From positions 8,742,001 through 8,806,000 of the forward strand of contig CAVNZM010000011.1 of the NCBI GenBank assembly GCA_963693365.1: 64,000 bases of DNA. The letters run 5' to 3'. The position numbers were made by a program, and so were the translations under genes. Of the stretch, positions 44,462-58,483 are shown one piece after another (position 1 is the stretch's first letter; every line of letters starts with the position of its first letter). The notes below the pieces were generated by a model, which was not told where the DNA came from, did no database searches, and saw only the letters and a program-made list of their open reading frames with translations. This DNA comes from Amoebidium appalachense (taxonomy: Eukaryota > Ichthyosporea).

Positions 44462-46732
44462 CCCTCCCCCCCCCCCTCTCTCTTTCCCCCCCCCCCCCCT
44501 TTTCCCCCCTCCCATATTCTCCAGGAGCTGCCTGTGCGCGAGCCTCCAGACAACTACTACGAGGACGTGCTCTGGTTCGCAAACACAACTGTGGCGGAGA
44601 TGCGAGCCATACAGGACACCCTTGCACGACAGGCACGGAAGGTTGGTGTTGGATGTTTTGTGTTTGATGTTTTGTTTCTTGTTTATATTGCTTTTTATCG
44701 TATCGTATGTACCCTTTCCATATACTTCCCGGAAAGTTCACACAAGTGCACCCGTACAAAGTTGTTTGGGCAAATTGAAGTACGTGGCTCCGTGCTATGG
44801 TTGTTGAGAAGGTTGAGGTGTTAACGTCGGGTGTTGGGCTGGATATCGATGTGTGGGGAATGGCTTTGGCCGGTTGAACACCCAGCATGGGGGGGGAAGG
44901 GGGGGAGGGGAGGTGAGGTGAAAGAGAGGGGGAGAAAAAGAGGCAGAATATTTGGGAGGGGGAAGAGAGAAAGGCCAGAAGATTAAGAGAACAGACTGAG
45001 ATTAAGAGGGAGACATGGGGGGGTTAGAGGGGGAGAAAGAGGCCTGGGGTTGGGGGGAGCAAGAGACCCGGAATTTAAGGGAGGGGGGGATGAGGGCGGG
45101 AACGGGGAGAGAGAGAATCCTGGGAGCGGGGTGGGGAGGGGGGAAGGGATGGAGGTGGGGATACAGCGCCAGTTTGTGTAAGGATCTCTAGGCTAATTTA
45201 TCCAAAGTTGCCCACCGAGTACAGCCATCACTAACACTTAACCCGATGCACAGTATCCCAACAACAACCGTTTCTTCCGTGTCAACAAACCAGCACACAT
45301 CATAAAAGCGGCAGCCGCGGCTAAACATAAGCCACTCCCCACGCTCCCGTACAAGCTATGGGTTAAGCACCCATCTTCTAAAACATCGCCGGCAGGCTGC
45401 ACCGCGGCCTGCACGTGGCTACCCCCTCCAAAGCCTCTTTCGCCCCATTCCCTGGCGACTGAAGACAACAACATCACCACAAGTGAAAACTGCGATGTCG
45501 GTCGAGACACTCGTAACAGAGCGGGCGAAAACACAAACAAACCCCCAGCCATGTTTTGCGCTCCTCCCACAGCCACAGGTTGCGAAGATTCGCAAGAATG
45601 CACCGTTCCATCAATGAGCCCATCGACTTCACCTGCCATGAGCGAAAAAGACGACAAAAACACGAACACGGTTACGAGCAAAGACGAGTCCGATTCAGAA
45701 CACACACCTAGAACATCTCCACGTCTCTCATCTCGCCGTGTTGCTGTACCATCGATCGAAAAACAACAACGAAACGCACCCAACGCAGCTACCAAGCGCG
45801 AGAGAACGAATGTTCAACCATCCAAGGTAGTCGAGCGCACCACGGCACCTTCTACAGTCATCACCTCAGGCAAACCCTCAGCCAAACCCGTAGGGAAACT
45901 ACACAAACCCAAAACGAAAGTACAATTGAAACGAACTGTGAAAACACACACCCGTTGGAGTGCCAGAAAACCCGCCGCCGCCTTTACCAACTGCCCTGGT
46001 CGTAATGGTCGCAAACATCCAACCAGAGGGAACGGAAAAGCGCCCACCACCCCAACCGGAGGCTCCACAACCAAAAACACCGACAATAAGACAAACGTCT
46101 CGGAGAGATCGAACAAGAAGAAAGTAGGAAACCACGATTTCCCAACCAAGCAACCCGCCGCCCCTGTTGCCAAAAAGTCACACAAAAAACAACCGTCTCA
46201 CAGCTTTGCCGACACTCAACCTCGCGAGAGCAAGCATAAACGCCCGGATTCCCCCTCTACACGTGAACTACGAGCAAACAAGCGGGTAAAGAGTGAAAGC
46301 AAGACGGATGCTCCACCCGAGAGCCACAAGACTCAGAGCAACGTTAGCAACAAGGAGAGATATGAAGAGGGGGTGAAATGCGATAGAAGCAAGACCCGTA
46401 AGAGAACCGGAAAAAGGGAAATAGAGTCTAGTGGAGAGGAAGAGAGAGTGTCAAGCGCGAAAGAGGCCAAGAAAAGCCATAAGAGACGTGCAAATGGGAA
46501 TGGCGAAAAGCAAGAAAACGAGACCTGCGGTGTGAACGGAAAGAGGAGTTGCAAGGCTAAGGGGTATCATATCGTGTCGGAGTCAGATGAATCTGATGGA
46601 ACCGTACGGGACTACACCATGTCGGCAGATTCACTCTTGGAGATGGCATTGAGGGCGGACAACGAAGAAGCTTTGAGTACGTTGCTTGAAGTGCTCGGGG
46701 GACCTCGCCAGAAGCGTTCCTGCCGTCGCTAG
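43920..46732 (+). CDS. Unrecognised acidic/basic, probably nuclear protein (3 coding exons)
   Basis: Exons 43920-44042, 44525-44641 and 45254-46732 join in phase 0 (donors gtatga and gttggt; acceptors ctccag and gcacag) to give 572 residues. I chose the ATG at 43920, the only early in-frame Met; the leading exon probably begins at acceptor 43821 or further upstream. Residues 1-41 end in a Glu/Asp run. The central block (about 42-115) looks folded: NYYEDVLWFANTTVAEMRAI and YPNNNRFFRVNKPAHIIKAA. The rest is Lys/Ser/Thr/Asn-rich with nuclear-localisation-like clusters (KRVKSESK, KKSHKRR). A short helical end (SADSLLEMALRADNEEALST) precedes an Arg-rich tail. I do not recognise the family. A chromatin or nucleolar role is only an inference from composition. 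AATAAA follows at 47586. Confidence 0.7.
44363..44460. repeat. Imperfect (CT)n within the first intron
   Basis: CT-rich tract with C runs leading to the acceptor at 44524, acting as an extended polypyrimidine tract on the sense strand. Confidence 0.9.
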
Positions 46733-47236
46733 AAAACATGTGTAGTGAACTGTGGGCGGAGGCAGGGCGAGAGAGAAGGGAGGGGGAGGGGGGGGGGGGG
46801 GGGGGAGGTCTACGTGTAGTAACTGTACATGTAGATAGGAATTCGTGTAGTAATACCACGTCATTGACTTTGGTGTGTGAGTTGTAGTTTCAACTGGAAA
46901 GGCTATCGCACTCTTGAATTAGTGGTGTCTATAACCAGAGAGATATTATTAAGCTTTATTTGAGGAAGAGCTGTGCTGTATCTACTGAAATGCAAGATGT
47001 GTGTGACACGTGATAAGTTTTGGTTTTGACAACGTGTCGAATGTTTGTCAGACGGCCAACACGTATTCGGCTTCCTTCTGGCCTTTCTAAGTCCCTTCTT
47101 CCCTTCCCCATCATCTCTAGAGCTTGAAAGTCATACAGAACCCCATTTGCCCTAGAGCTTTCCACATAGATCCAACCAACCAACAGCACGTTCCAAACTG
47201 CCATTGCAAACTTCATGGAGTGTAGTGTGTGGGGCG

Positions 47237-47291
<55 letters not shown>

Positions 47292-49592
47292 CTACAGCAG
47301 CAGCTATACCGTCTGGTGTGTGTGAGACGGTATGATCTGGTTGGATTCATAAATAAGCATTGACTATTTGAGAAGAAGTGTATGTGTGTATGTGTAGAAT
47401 TTTGCGTTAAGGATGGCACCAGCATGCTAGCATCATCGTAGCAGAGTCACAGTGAAAACGATGCCTGCTTGTAGTTCAATGAGCCACTAAACCGGCCTGA
47501 TAATCCTTTATGTTAAACCGGCCTGTGAATCCTTTATGTTTGTGCTAATCATTTGTATCAAGGTATCTACACTGGGAGGCCTTGTAATAAATACATCTAC
47601 GCATTTTTTACAGCAGGCTGTGAAATTAGGGGGTTTAGGGCCAGAAAATAGCCCCTGAAAGTCCGAAAAGTTTTTCTTTTGACTCGGGTTTATTGATCCG
47701 TTGATGAAGGCAACGTGCAGCCACAGGCTACATAACCACCATTAATAGAACTGAAAAAGCCAAAGCTACGAAATAAAAATAAAGCGACAAGTGACAAAGG
47801 ACACCAGCGGGCAAAACCTTAAGTGTACGTGTATGCGTGAAACTAGTTTGCTCCAACTAGTCATATGCATCGATGTTGACCAGACCACACTCCGCAAGAA
47901 GACATCATTACTGCTGCCTCCCAACAGGCCCCCCTCAAAACCTACCGAGGCACAGCAAGCAAGTCAGCCTCTAAAAGAGCAATGCAGACCAAATCTGAGC
48001 TAAATAACAATCTCAACGGGCCCGGCCCCTAGATAACCCGGAGAAACTGCATCTAGCTCTCTGATAAGGTGGCCTAGTTGTGGGCAGGACACACAGAAAA
48101 ACACAATTACAGAATGCATTACCATACCACTTACCAAAATGGCACCAGCCAAAAACAAATTTCACACCCTGTTTTACAGGTCATATGATAGCTTACTTCT
48201 GATAGTAAGAAACTATAATAAACCAAAAGGAAATGGCATTGTTTTCCAAACCCATCTCCGTGTTACCTCCCGGGAAAACCTCTGGTCAGAAACGTTTCAA
48301 ACACTCGTAGTAACAAACAGAAAAAGTTGGTGCGTTCTTGTGACCAGGCTGTGATATTATGGTGACTATGGTAACCAAACTGTCCAAAAAAAACCGAAAA
48401 GCATCTCTAACCCTTTAAGCGTAATAATTATTTTACACTAATTTACCAGCCAAGATTCATGTATGTAGGGTATAAGAGAAACTCTGAAAGAAAACTAATA
48501 AAAGTGTCCCTAAACAAAATATATTTCATACCCAGCTTGCTGTGCTGCTGTGTGCATGAAAGGAATCTGATTGGCGTAGCGGTACATAATCCTATCAGTG
48601 ACGTGCAACTAAGAGAAAAATGCCAAACTGTTCCCGCCCAAAGGCCAAACCCATATCATCCTGAATGAGGCTTTACTCTAGCTTATTGCATAAAAACCTG
48701 TGTTTTCATAACACAATGCTCTTACAGCTTTTTTCTGTAATAAATTTTTTCTTCTCTATATACAGTATTGTGCGGTTCAAAAACTAATGAAAGAAGTAAG
48801 CGCTTCGAGATAGTATTTTATCTTAATTTATGGTGGATAGAAAAGTTTGAAAAATACCATGAACCGGCTGAGCAATCGGAAAACATCTAGGAATGCGCAA
48901 GAAACCAACCAAAATGTCCGGATAGACTTGTTAATGGTGTGCGATTCTTGATTGTGATTGGCTAGAGCCTCCAGGCTGAATATTTCCGTTTGCAGCTTTT
49001 GCATTCAGCACTCTTGTAGTCTTGACGAAGTCTGTCTTTTACCCCTCTACCGTAGTAACCGTACTTATCCTTATGGATAATTTTTAGCGAGGCTCTCTTC
49101 TGAATTTCTTGGTTATGATATATAGTGTTATAGTTCTCGCTATGCTCAGGTGCACCAGTAAATAGGTGTTTCAATCAGACAACGGAAAGGAACGCCTTGT
49201 AACACATTATTTATCAAACCCACACCACAGCCGACTCAGGTGTTTACGGTGGATTCCCATAGTAACATAAGGTCTCTTCTGTAGCAGAAGACCCATAGAT
49301 TTGCAAACAAGCAAACCAACTTTAGAACTGCAATTTAGGACCACTTCATTGGGTAACCCCGAGTTCACTTCTATCGTTGCTTCTCTGTTCACTTTTAAGC
49401 CAGCCACTCATAAGAAACTAGATCTTTCATCCGCCCCTTTACACAACACAATCGCCAATTTTTTTCCTGTCATACACAGCTCAATTAGCAAGTCTTTCCT
49501 GAAACCTCATGTGGGCTGTTGCCCACCCATTGCGCTACTAGTGCGCTCTTCCACACAACCACTTCCTGCAAGAAAACATATAACATGCAAAC
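46733..49592. other. Intergenic region before the subtilase gene
   Basis: Contains the 3' flank of the basic-protein gene (AATAAA at 47586-47591), a G tract (46788-46805), (CA)n at 47239-47290 and otherwise mid-GC unique sequence. Several short ORFs exist but none has coding character or a recognisable domain. Confidence 0.6.
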
Positions 49593-51212
49593 ATGGCGTG
49601 GCTCCGACTGATCGTTTCACTTCTTGCACTGTTGAATTGTCAGGTCGAGGCGCGCGCGCGGTTTTCCCGCGCAGCTGACAACAACAGGTTAGACAGTCAG
49701 TACATTGTGCAGTTACGCAAAGATGCAACACCAGACGACTTACAGCAGCTCATTACATCGCTGAAAAAAAACAATGATGACCCCACCAAACCGGAAAATA
49801 CGGCGCAGATTATTGCCATGTTCGACGTGATAAGAACCATTTCTGTTAGATTGTCCCCGGCGGAACTTGCACGGTTACGTGAGCTCCCATACATTGCCGA
49901 AATCCAGGAAGACAGAATACTTAGTATTGGAGTCATTGGTAATGTAAACTCCATGAATAATAACGTTAGGAGGAGAAGGAGGAAGAGTGTTCGCAGACAA
50001 CGGCGAGACGACAATCTGGATCTGGATGCGTTGATGAGAGTTGGCGGTAATAGTTTCACACCCATCTCCTTGAACTTTCGCAGCTTTAATTCCGAGAGTG
50101 CAAACAGTGATTCGAATTCACCTCCTGCAAATTCACCTCTAGCCCAGAATGTGGCATATATCGATTCAATTCCGGCTGAAGGCGTTGCAACTACCGACTC
50201 CATTCCTTCACAGAAAATCCAAGCCGCCGGATACGACGAAGAGGATAGTCTATTTTTAGGTCCGGTGCAGGTTCAGCAGGGGGACAGCCCCGTTTTGGTA
50301 ACCAAACCAAAAACGGAAACCAAATCTCCGTTTGATATTGTCGATGAGGGGGATGATGGCGAGAGGACTCCAGAGCTGTGGGGGTTGGATAGGATCGACC
50401 AGAGGAAGTATGTTGGACTGCCCCACACACATGCGCGCACACGAAAATGCACACGTGTGTGTGTATGCGCGCACCCACCCATACGAACACAAACACACAC
50501 ATGCATATACACACGCGCATGCACATACATATACACACACTTGCGCGCACACACAAAAATACACAAATACACACACACACAAGCACACAACACTAGAAGA
50601 AAAAAAGAAAAACAGGGAAAGAAGAAGGGAGGAAAGATTTTTTTAAGAAAAATAAATAATAATAAAAAGAAAAAGAGAAAAAAGAAAGGGAAAAGAAGAG
50701 GAAGCTAAGAAAAAAACAAAAATGAAAATCACAGACATGGAGGGGGAAGAAAAAAACATGAATTGAGAGGTAACAAATACACCGAATATACAAGATGGCA
50801 CATCCCCATCCCATATATTCGCTGCTCCCCCCACTCCCCCCGAGTAGACACGCACACACCCACATTCAAAATATCAGACATAAACCACACAAACATGCAC
50901 ACAATTATACACACACGCCCACACACCACGTGTGTACGCGTACCCATACACACGACTCCCAAGGCTTATCCAAACACACACCAAGTACCAAGATCTGCTT
51001 TCGCAAACCCACATACACAGTCATAGCACATTTTTGCCGGGCAAAAAAAACCTGGATACAAACCACACAAACATTAACCCAAATAGCACATAACCAACAC
51101 ACAACACTCACTCACTCACTCACTCACCCCCCCCCCCCCCCCCCCCCCCCCTCACCCCCCTCCTCGCCCCCTCTTTCTCTCTCTCCCCCTCTCCCCCCTT
51201 CCCCCTCTCCCT

Positions 51213-51259
<47 letters not shown>

Positions 51260-51634
51260 CTTCCCCTTGACAGCAGCGATTTCGAACCCGTAGGCACGGG
51301 CGCCGGTGTAGACATCTACATAGTAGACACAGGGTTGGAATTGGACCATCGGGAACTGAAAGGACGTGCAGAGTTTTTCTTCAGCGCATATTCGGTGTCT
51401 GATGAGAGGAAAAACGACGAGCACGGGCATGGCACACACGTGGGTGCTGTTGCCGGTGGAAATTTCGTATGGATCCTCCCCCCCCCCACCACCACCACCA
51501 CCCACCCACCCTTTTCCTCCCCCCTCTTATTTGTGTACCCTCCCCCCCCCCCCCCCCCCCCCTCCCCCCCCCTGGTAGAATCTGCATTGCGTTCTCCGAC
51601 GTGAATGGGTGCACAGTACTTTGAAAGTTTCACC

Positions 51635-51665
<31 letters not shown>

Positions 51666-52749
51666 AAATTCTCCTAGCTCTTCTCTAAAAAGAAGGGAGG
51701 GGGGGGGGGGGGGGAGGGGGGGGGAGGGGGGGGGGAGGGAGGGGGGGGGGGGGGGGGAGAAAGAGAAGAAGAAGAAAATACACATTTTGTGTCTGGAAAC
51801 AAAAGAAGTGCTTGCTGCACAAGGGATCATGCCCGTTTAGTTTTTTCCCGCTCCCCTTTTTTTTCTATCTACATGTCTTTTTCGTTTTCCACGACATGCA
51901 TGGCTTCTAACCAATTTTTCTCACCGTCATCTTAGGTTGGTGTTTCCCGCAACGCCACGCTCAAAGCCGTCCGCGTTCTAGACGCCTCCGGAAAGGGCTC
52001 GACCACGGCCCTTCTTGCCGGAGTAGTGCAAATCTACAAATTCATTGGCCAGCAAGTAGAAGCGGGTCGCGCTCGCCCCTCGGTGGTTTCAATGTCTTTA
52101 ACGGACGAATTGGAATCGGGTGCTCTCGATGAATTAGTGCAAGAATTGACGAAGTTAAACGTCGCCGTGGTTGTTTCGGCGGGAAATATGGCGATGGATG
52201 CGTGCAACACGTCACCTAGGGGGAGTGCGAATGTTATTGCGGTGGGAGCGACGAATGTTAAAGATGAGTTGGCGTCGTTTTCGAACTGGGGGAAGTGCGT
52301 GTCGATTTTGGCTCCTGGAGACGACATTTATTCTGGTAAGTTTGCGATGGTGTTTGTATATGAATGTCTGTGAGTGGGTGGGTGTTTCTTTTTTCTTTTT
52401 CTTTTTCTTTTCTTTTTTTTTTTCGGGGGGGGGGGGGGGGTGTCGGTGTGGGCGTGTCTGTGTCCTGTGTGTTTACCCCATCTCTCTCTACAATCACACA
52501 AAGTTACACATACACACACACACACACACTCATTGGCATACGCACATGCACTAAACAGCCCAAACAACTCACAAAATATCAGTTTTTTTCTCTTTTTTTT
52601 CTCTCTCTCTCTCTCTCCGAACCTACCTGTTGGTTATTGATTATTGGTTGATGAGAAGAAAAGGTGACCTACACTCAATGGGAGTTACCCCGTTTTCGTG
52701 GAGCCCCTGTAATAACTGTTGCACTCCCCACCTTCTCGATACACACGTG

Positions 52750-52826
<77 letters not shown>

Positions 52827-54292
52827 CGTGGAAAAACGGTGAATACAAGCGCCTTCGGGGCACGAGCCAGTCTTGTCCTTACGTAAGTGGGGTGGTGGCA
52901 AACTATCTCTCCCTTAACCCTAGAGCCACCGTGACCGAGGTTCGAAACGCCATTCTGTCGGCGGCGACAATGGACGTAATTCAGTTGGGAAATCGCACCG
53001 AAACCAACAACCGGCTATTGTACAGTCTGTTTTCCAGTCCAAAAACCGGTGATTCGAACCCTGAAACCAAGAATGTTGATATTCCGGGATTGCAGCTGAC
53101 GACGCTACCACTCATTCTGTTGAAACCCCCCGCGGTCTCACCGAATCCGGCACCAGGCATACAAACCCTTGTTCCCCAGCCGAATCTTTCGAGTATCCCG
53201 GCAAATTTACCGAATATCCCGATAAGTTTACCAAATATTCCGTTGAATGCACCGATTACCCCGTCAGTTTCCCCGAATAAGCCGGCAAATTCGCCGAATG
53301 TCCCCGCAGCCGTGCCCACCACGAGACAAATGATCAATGCGCCCGCTGTGCCAGCCCCCAACCCCGTAGATTCGCCAAATGCTCCCCAGAGTTTCGTGAG
53401 TTTCAACATTCCGGTAACTATACCAAATTCCCCGGCTATCACCCCGACCCCCACAGTTGTACGCACAGTGGTTTTACGACCAACACCCACCCCTACCGCC
53501 CCCTCACCCCAACAACCCGTCGTTACGCAAAGACCAATCCGAAGAGTCACCGTTACGTCATCTTACGGGTCAGACGGGCCGGGCCAACCCGAAACTGTGA
53601 CCCTATCCCCTGCAGCGGCAGCTGCTCCGGTTACTTTGACGGTCCCTGCCGTTGTGGCTACGATGCAGAATGTACCTGTGGTAACTGTAACCCCACCCCA
53701 ACCAACACCCACATCCACGCCTGTTATGGTAAATTCCGTTACGGCTCATTCGTGCCCGAAAGTTGCCGATTTTCCTCTCCCGCGCAATCTCATACCTTGC
53801 AACAACCGAAGGAAAATGATCGCGGTGGACCAATTTAACTCGCGCGCGTGGAATATATCCAATTACTATCCCGAAATGGTGTTTGAGAGGCATTATATTG
53901 CCCCGGACGGGAGTTTGGTTTTGTCTGTGCAAAGGAAGGAGGGGGTAGATATGTCTGTGCAAAGGAAGGAGGGGGTAGATAGGTATTTTGCGGTTCAGGT
54001 GGGACAAGTTTTGTCATTGTTGCCGCGTGGTTTGTACCGGCTTTCTTTAATCGCGAAAAGTACTCGCAGAGATAGTTTGAGATTCTATTTGGATGAAGGA
54101 GAGCCTGATTTTGCACCAATAGGAGGGCTTAGAAATAACGTCACTGTTTCTGATGTGTGGGGTGTGCATCATTTTACGTTTTTGGTGACCAATGATATTC
54201 CAAATGTGCGAGCAATTGTCCAATTAGGAAGCGCGAGGGGATGGGTTTCGCTGTGTAGGTTAAGTCTAAGCAAGTGTTCGCTTTCGCTTTAA
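49593..54292 (+). CDS. Secreted subtilisin-like serine protease (S8, proteinase K type)
   Basis: Four exons (49593-50407, 51259-51466, 51936-52335, 52827-54292) with consistent phases 2, 0, 1 give 962 residues. Residues 1-22 are a signal peptide. About 36-110 form an I9 inhibitor propeptide (QYIVQLRKDATPDDLQQL to YIAEIQEDRI). A strongly basic stretch (about 126-138) is a likely processing site. The hallmark WGLDRIDQ precedes the catalytic domain. The triad is Asp295 (VDTG), His329 (HGHGTH) and Ser488 (GTSQSCPYVSG), with oxyanion Asn near 425 (VSAGN). A Pro/Asn-rich low-complexity segment then leads to a C-terminal beta-rich domain (about 780-962). All catalytic residues are present, so an active endopeptidase is expected. 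The substrate is unknown. Confidence 0.9.
51213..51258. repeat. (CA)n forming the acceptor of subtilase exon 2
   Basis: The array ends acacacag directly at exon start 51259. Confidence 0.9.
52755..52826. repeat. (CA)n forming the acceptor of subtilase exon 4
   Basis: About 36 CA units end acacag at exon start 52827, the exon that carries the catalytic Ser. Confidence 0.92.
53922..53981 (+). repeat. In-frame 30-bp tandem duplication inside the subtilase
   Basis: Two consecutive 30-bp copies encode SVQRKEGVD twice. Identity is essentially perfect, indicating a recent event. The frame is kept. Confidence 0.9.
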
Positions 54293-56138
<1,846 letters not shown>

Positions 56139-56573
56139 CTACATATGATCCAAGCTCTTCCAAAACGGGATTTCCTCCGAGCCCATGGGGGGACCCTGCC
56201 TATAGCATGATATGGAATAGAACACAGGACACTTGCATATGGAACCCCCAAACAACTTGCAAGGTACGCTCTCGCACGTCTCCCCGCGCAGTGTTCCGGA
56301 TTTTTCGGCTAAAATTCCGGTTTTTTTGAGGGGGCTGAACGTGTAGGCGCCCTTGTCGTATCCTTGCTGCTGGCAGAATTCATTGGCGACTGATCGGCCG
56401 CATCCGTCCTGTGGAGAAAAAAGAAAACAAAGGAAAGCAAGAAAAAAGGAGTGATCATTGGTAGGAAATGAACGGGAAAGCATGTGTGCGCCATGGGATG
56501 CATGATGGTACAATGAGAAGTGGTGTGGAACGGTGTCGACCGGCAAACACCGTGATGCTATTATAATGTACAT

Positions 56574-56632
<59 letters not shown>

Positions 56633-56644
56633 CACGCGCGAGCG

Positions 56645-56688
<44 letters not shown>

Positions 56689-58123
56689 GCACGCGCGAGC
56701 GCACGCACACACACGCCCACGCGCGCACACACATACACAGACACACATATACGGTACCCGGAGGAATTTAATATACCACACACCATCATCATGATGAATC
56801 ACAGTAGCTGTTACGCACCCTTGTGTACGCAAGGACATACGAGCTAACAAGCACATATACACACCCAGATACAGAAGATACCCCCCCCCCCCCCCCCCCC
56901 CCCACACACACACACAAAAAAAAAAAAGCCCAGGAGCAATAATTAAGTGACTCGGCAGACCCATGCATGCAAGCAGACGAACACATCTCAGTGACCAAAC
57001 ATGGCATGCACAGACACATACCCCATCTTCCCCCCCCCCCCCCCCCCCCTCCCCCTCCCCCCCCCCCCCCTCCCCTCCCCCTCCCGGGGGGGACGGCACA
57101 CACACTATTTAAACATGCATGCGAACAGGTCACCCAGCTTACCTTGTTACCACCTGGCCCCGTCCAAGTTCCCTCGGGCACCGGGTCACCACAATATGCC
57201 AAAGGAACATCACCATCTAAACTTTGGCCCATCGGATTCCTGTAGACCCGCAGCGCATCTGGATACTGGCACACCGAACCGCTGTAATGCTCCTGACAAA
57301 CACATGTTGCGTGACCAAACTCCTCTCTGCACGTCCCTTTTCCGGAACATGGTTTCGGAAACTCGGGATCTTTCTCTGTGCGGTTCGTCACCATGCCCTG
57401 AGGGCATTGGTATTGGCATGTTTTCCCAACGAATTTTCCCCATTCGCAAATGCATTCCGCTTGGTCGGGTAATGCGTGGCACCTACCGCGACCGGAGCAT
57501 ACCAGCTCATGCTCTGATAAAGAGGAATCATTAACCCTTGCCATGGGGCACTCAAACTGACAGTTCTTTCCTACGAAGTCAGAATCACAAGAACACTGCC
57601 AAAAGAAGGTGCTTCCCTTGCAAGATCCATGTTCACAACCCCCGCATGCATGTGCACGTAGGCCTAGGTTTAGCATGACTAGAAATAGGGAAATTGTTGC
57701 AAGAAGAAAAATGCCACCCAAAACTGCACCTATCCACTCACACGAGAGTTCTTCCGTCCGTTCTTTGTTGTGGTCGACGTCACGGCTAGTGTTTGGAGCT
57801 CGACCGCGAGTCACAGTGTTGACGATGACTGGGGCAGGGCGATCACGAGTTCGCTGAGTTCGTTCTTGTGAAGATGCAATGTTTTCGGTGCGATGCGCTC
57901 TGTTCAAGGACCTATAGGAAGGAGGGGAAACACGTTGATCAAAGGTTTCCTCGCATGCATGGTTGTCCGCAAAGTTGGTACATGGGGGATGCAAGGATCC
58001 ATAGGAAGGAGCTGGTGCTCAATGTTGATTGCACGTTTCCGTGCATGTTTGGTAAGCCCCTCTCAGAAGCGGGGCTCGTTCAAGTGACTCGTATGGCGGG
58101 GGAGGCTGCCCAACCGTGTCCAT
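56139..58123 (-). CDS. Single-pass membrane protein with EGF-like modules, in-frame TGA at codon 35
   Basis: Exons 57143-58123 and 56139-56408 join in phase 0 (donor gtaagc, acceptor ccacag) and end in TAG. ATG 58123 opens MDTVGQPPPPYESLERAPLL. A TGA at 58021-58019 interrupts the frame, which then stays open for 292 more codons to the donor, with no Met before the membrane helix. The cytoplasmic part has three P-x-Y-x-SL repeats. A hydrophobic helix (WIGAVLGGIFLLATISLFLV) follows, then three Cys-rich EGF-like units (CEHGSCKG, CSGRGRCH, CSGKGTCREE). The last exon is another Cys-rich module (GCGRSVANEFCQQQGY). The topology, short cytoplasmic head then TM then EGF, is type II. The break may be a real pseudogene lesion, a polymorphism, a sequencing error, or avoided by an unseen upstream exon spliced in after the TGA. 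Confidence 0.7.
57906..58050 (-). repeat. Duplicated coding segment with PxYxSL motifs
   Basis: A block of about 55 bases around 57995-58050 recurs at about 57906-57960. Both copies contain a gtttcc-like core and ccttcctat followed by tccttg on the minus strand. The TGA lies in the upstream copy where the other has GTT. Confidence 0.7.
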
Positions 58124-58406
58124 TTTACAAGTTTTGTGTGCACATTACTCTTCATCGGTTCAACCATGTCGGAAAAATGGCGGGTTGGGGGGGGAGGAGC
58201 TGGGGGCAGCGTTTATGTTGATGCCACTGCTGTTGATGCGATGATTAGCTCTTGTATGCTGTGAATGTGTTAGTCTGCTCACTAGTGACGCAATTATTTC
58301 TGCTCTATATGACGGCAATGGCGTCCGTTCTAATTTTTTTTAGCCGAAACAAGGCTTTAAACTTTAGACTAACAGATTATACCAAAAAAAAAAAAAAAAA
58401 AAAAAT

Positions 58407-58483
<77 letters not shown>

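Noticed and set aside
45238-46185. Minus-strand ORFs of 123-185 codons
   Set aside because: Antisense shadows of the Lys/Ser-rich exon 45254-46732.
52981-54007. Minus-strand ORFs of 134-189 codons rich in Gly
   Set aside because: Antisense of the Pro/Asn-rich subtilase tail.
57001-57534. 177-codon plus-strand ORF
   Set aside because: Antisense to the EGF-module exon, whose Cys spacing and TM helix identify the true strand.
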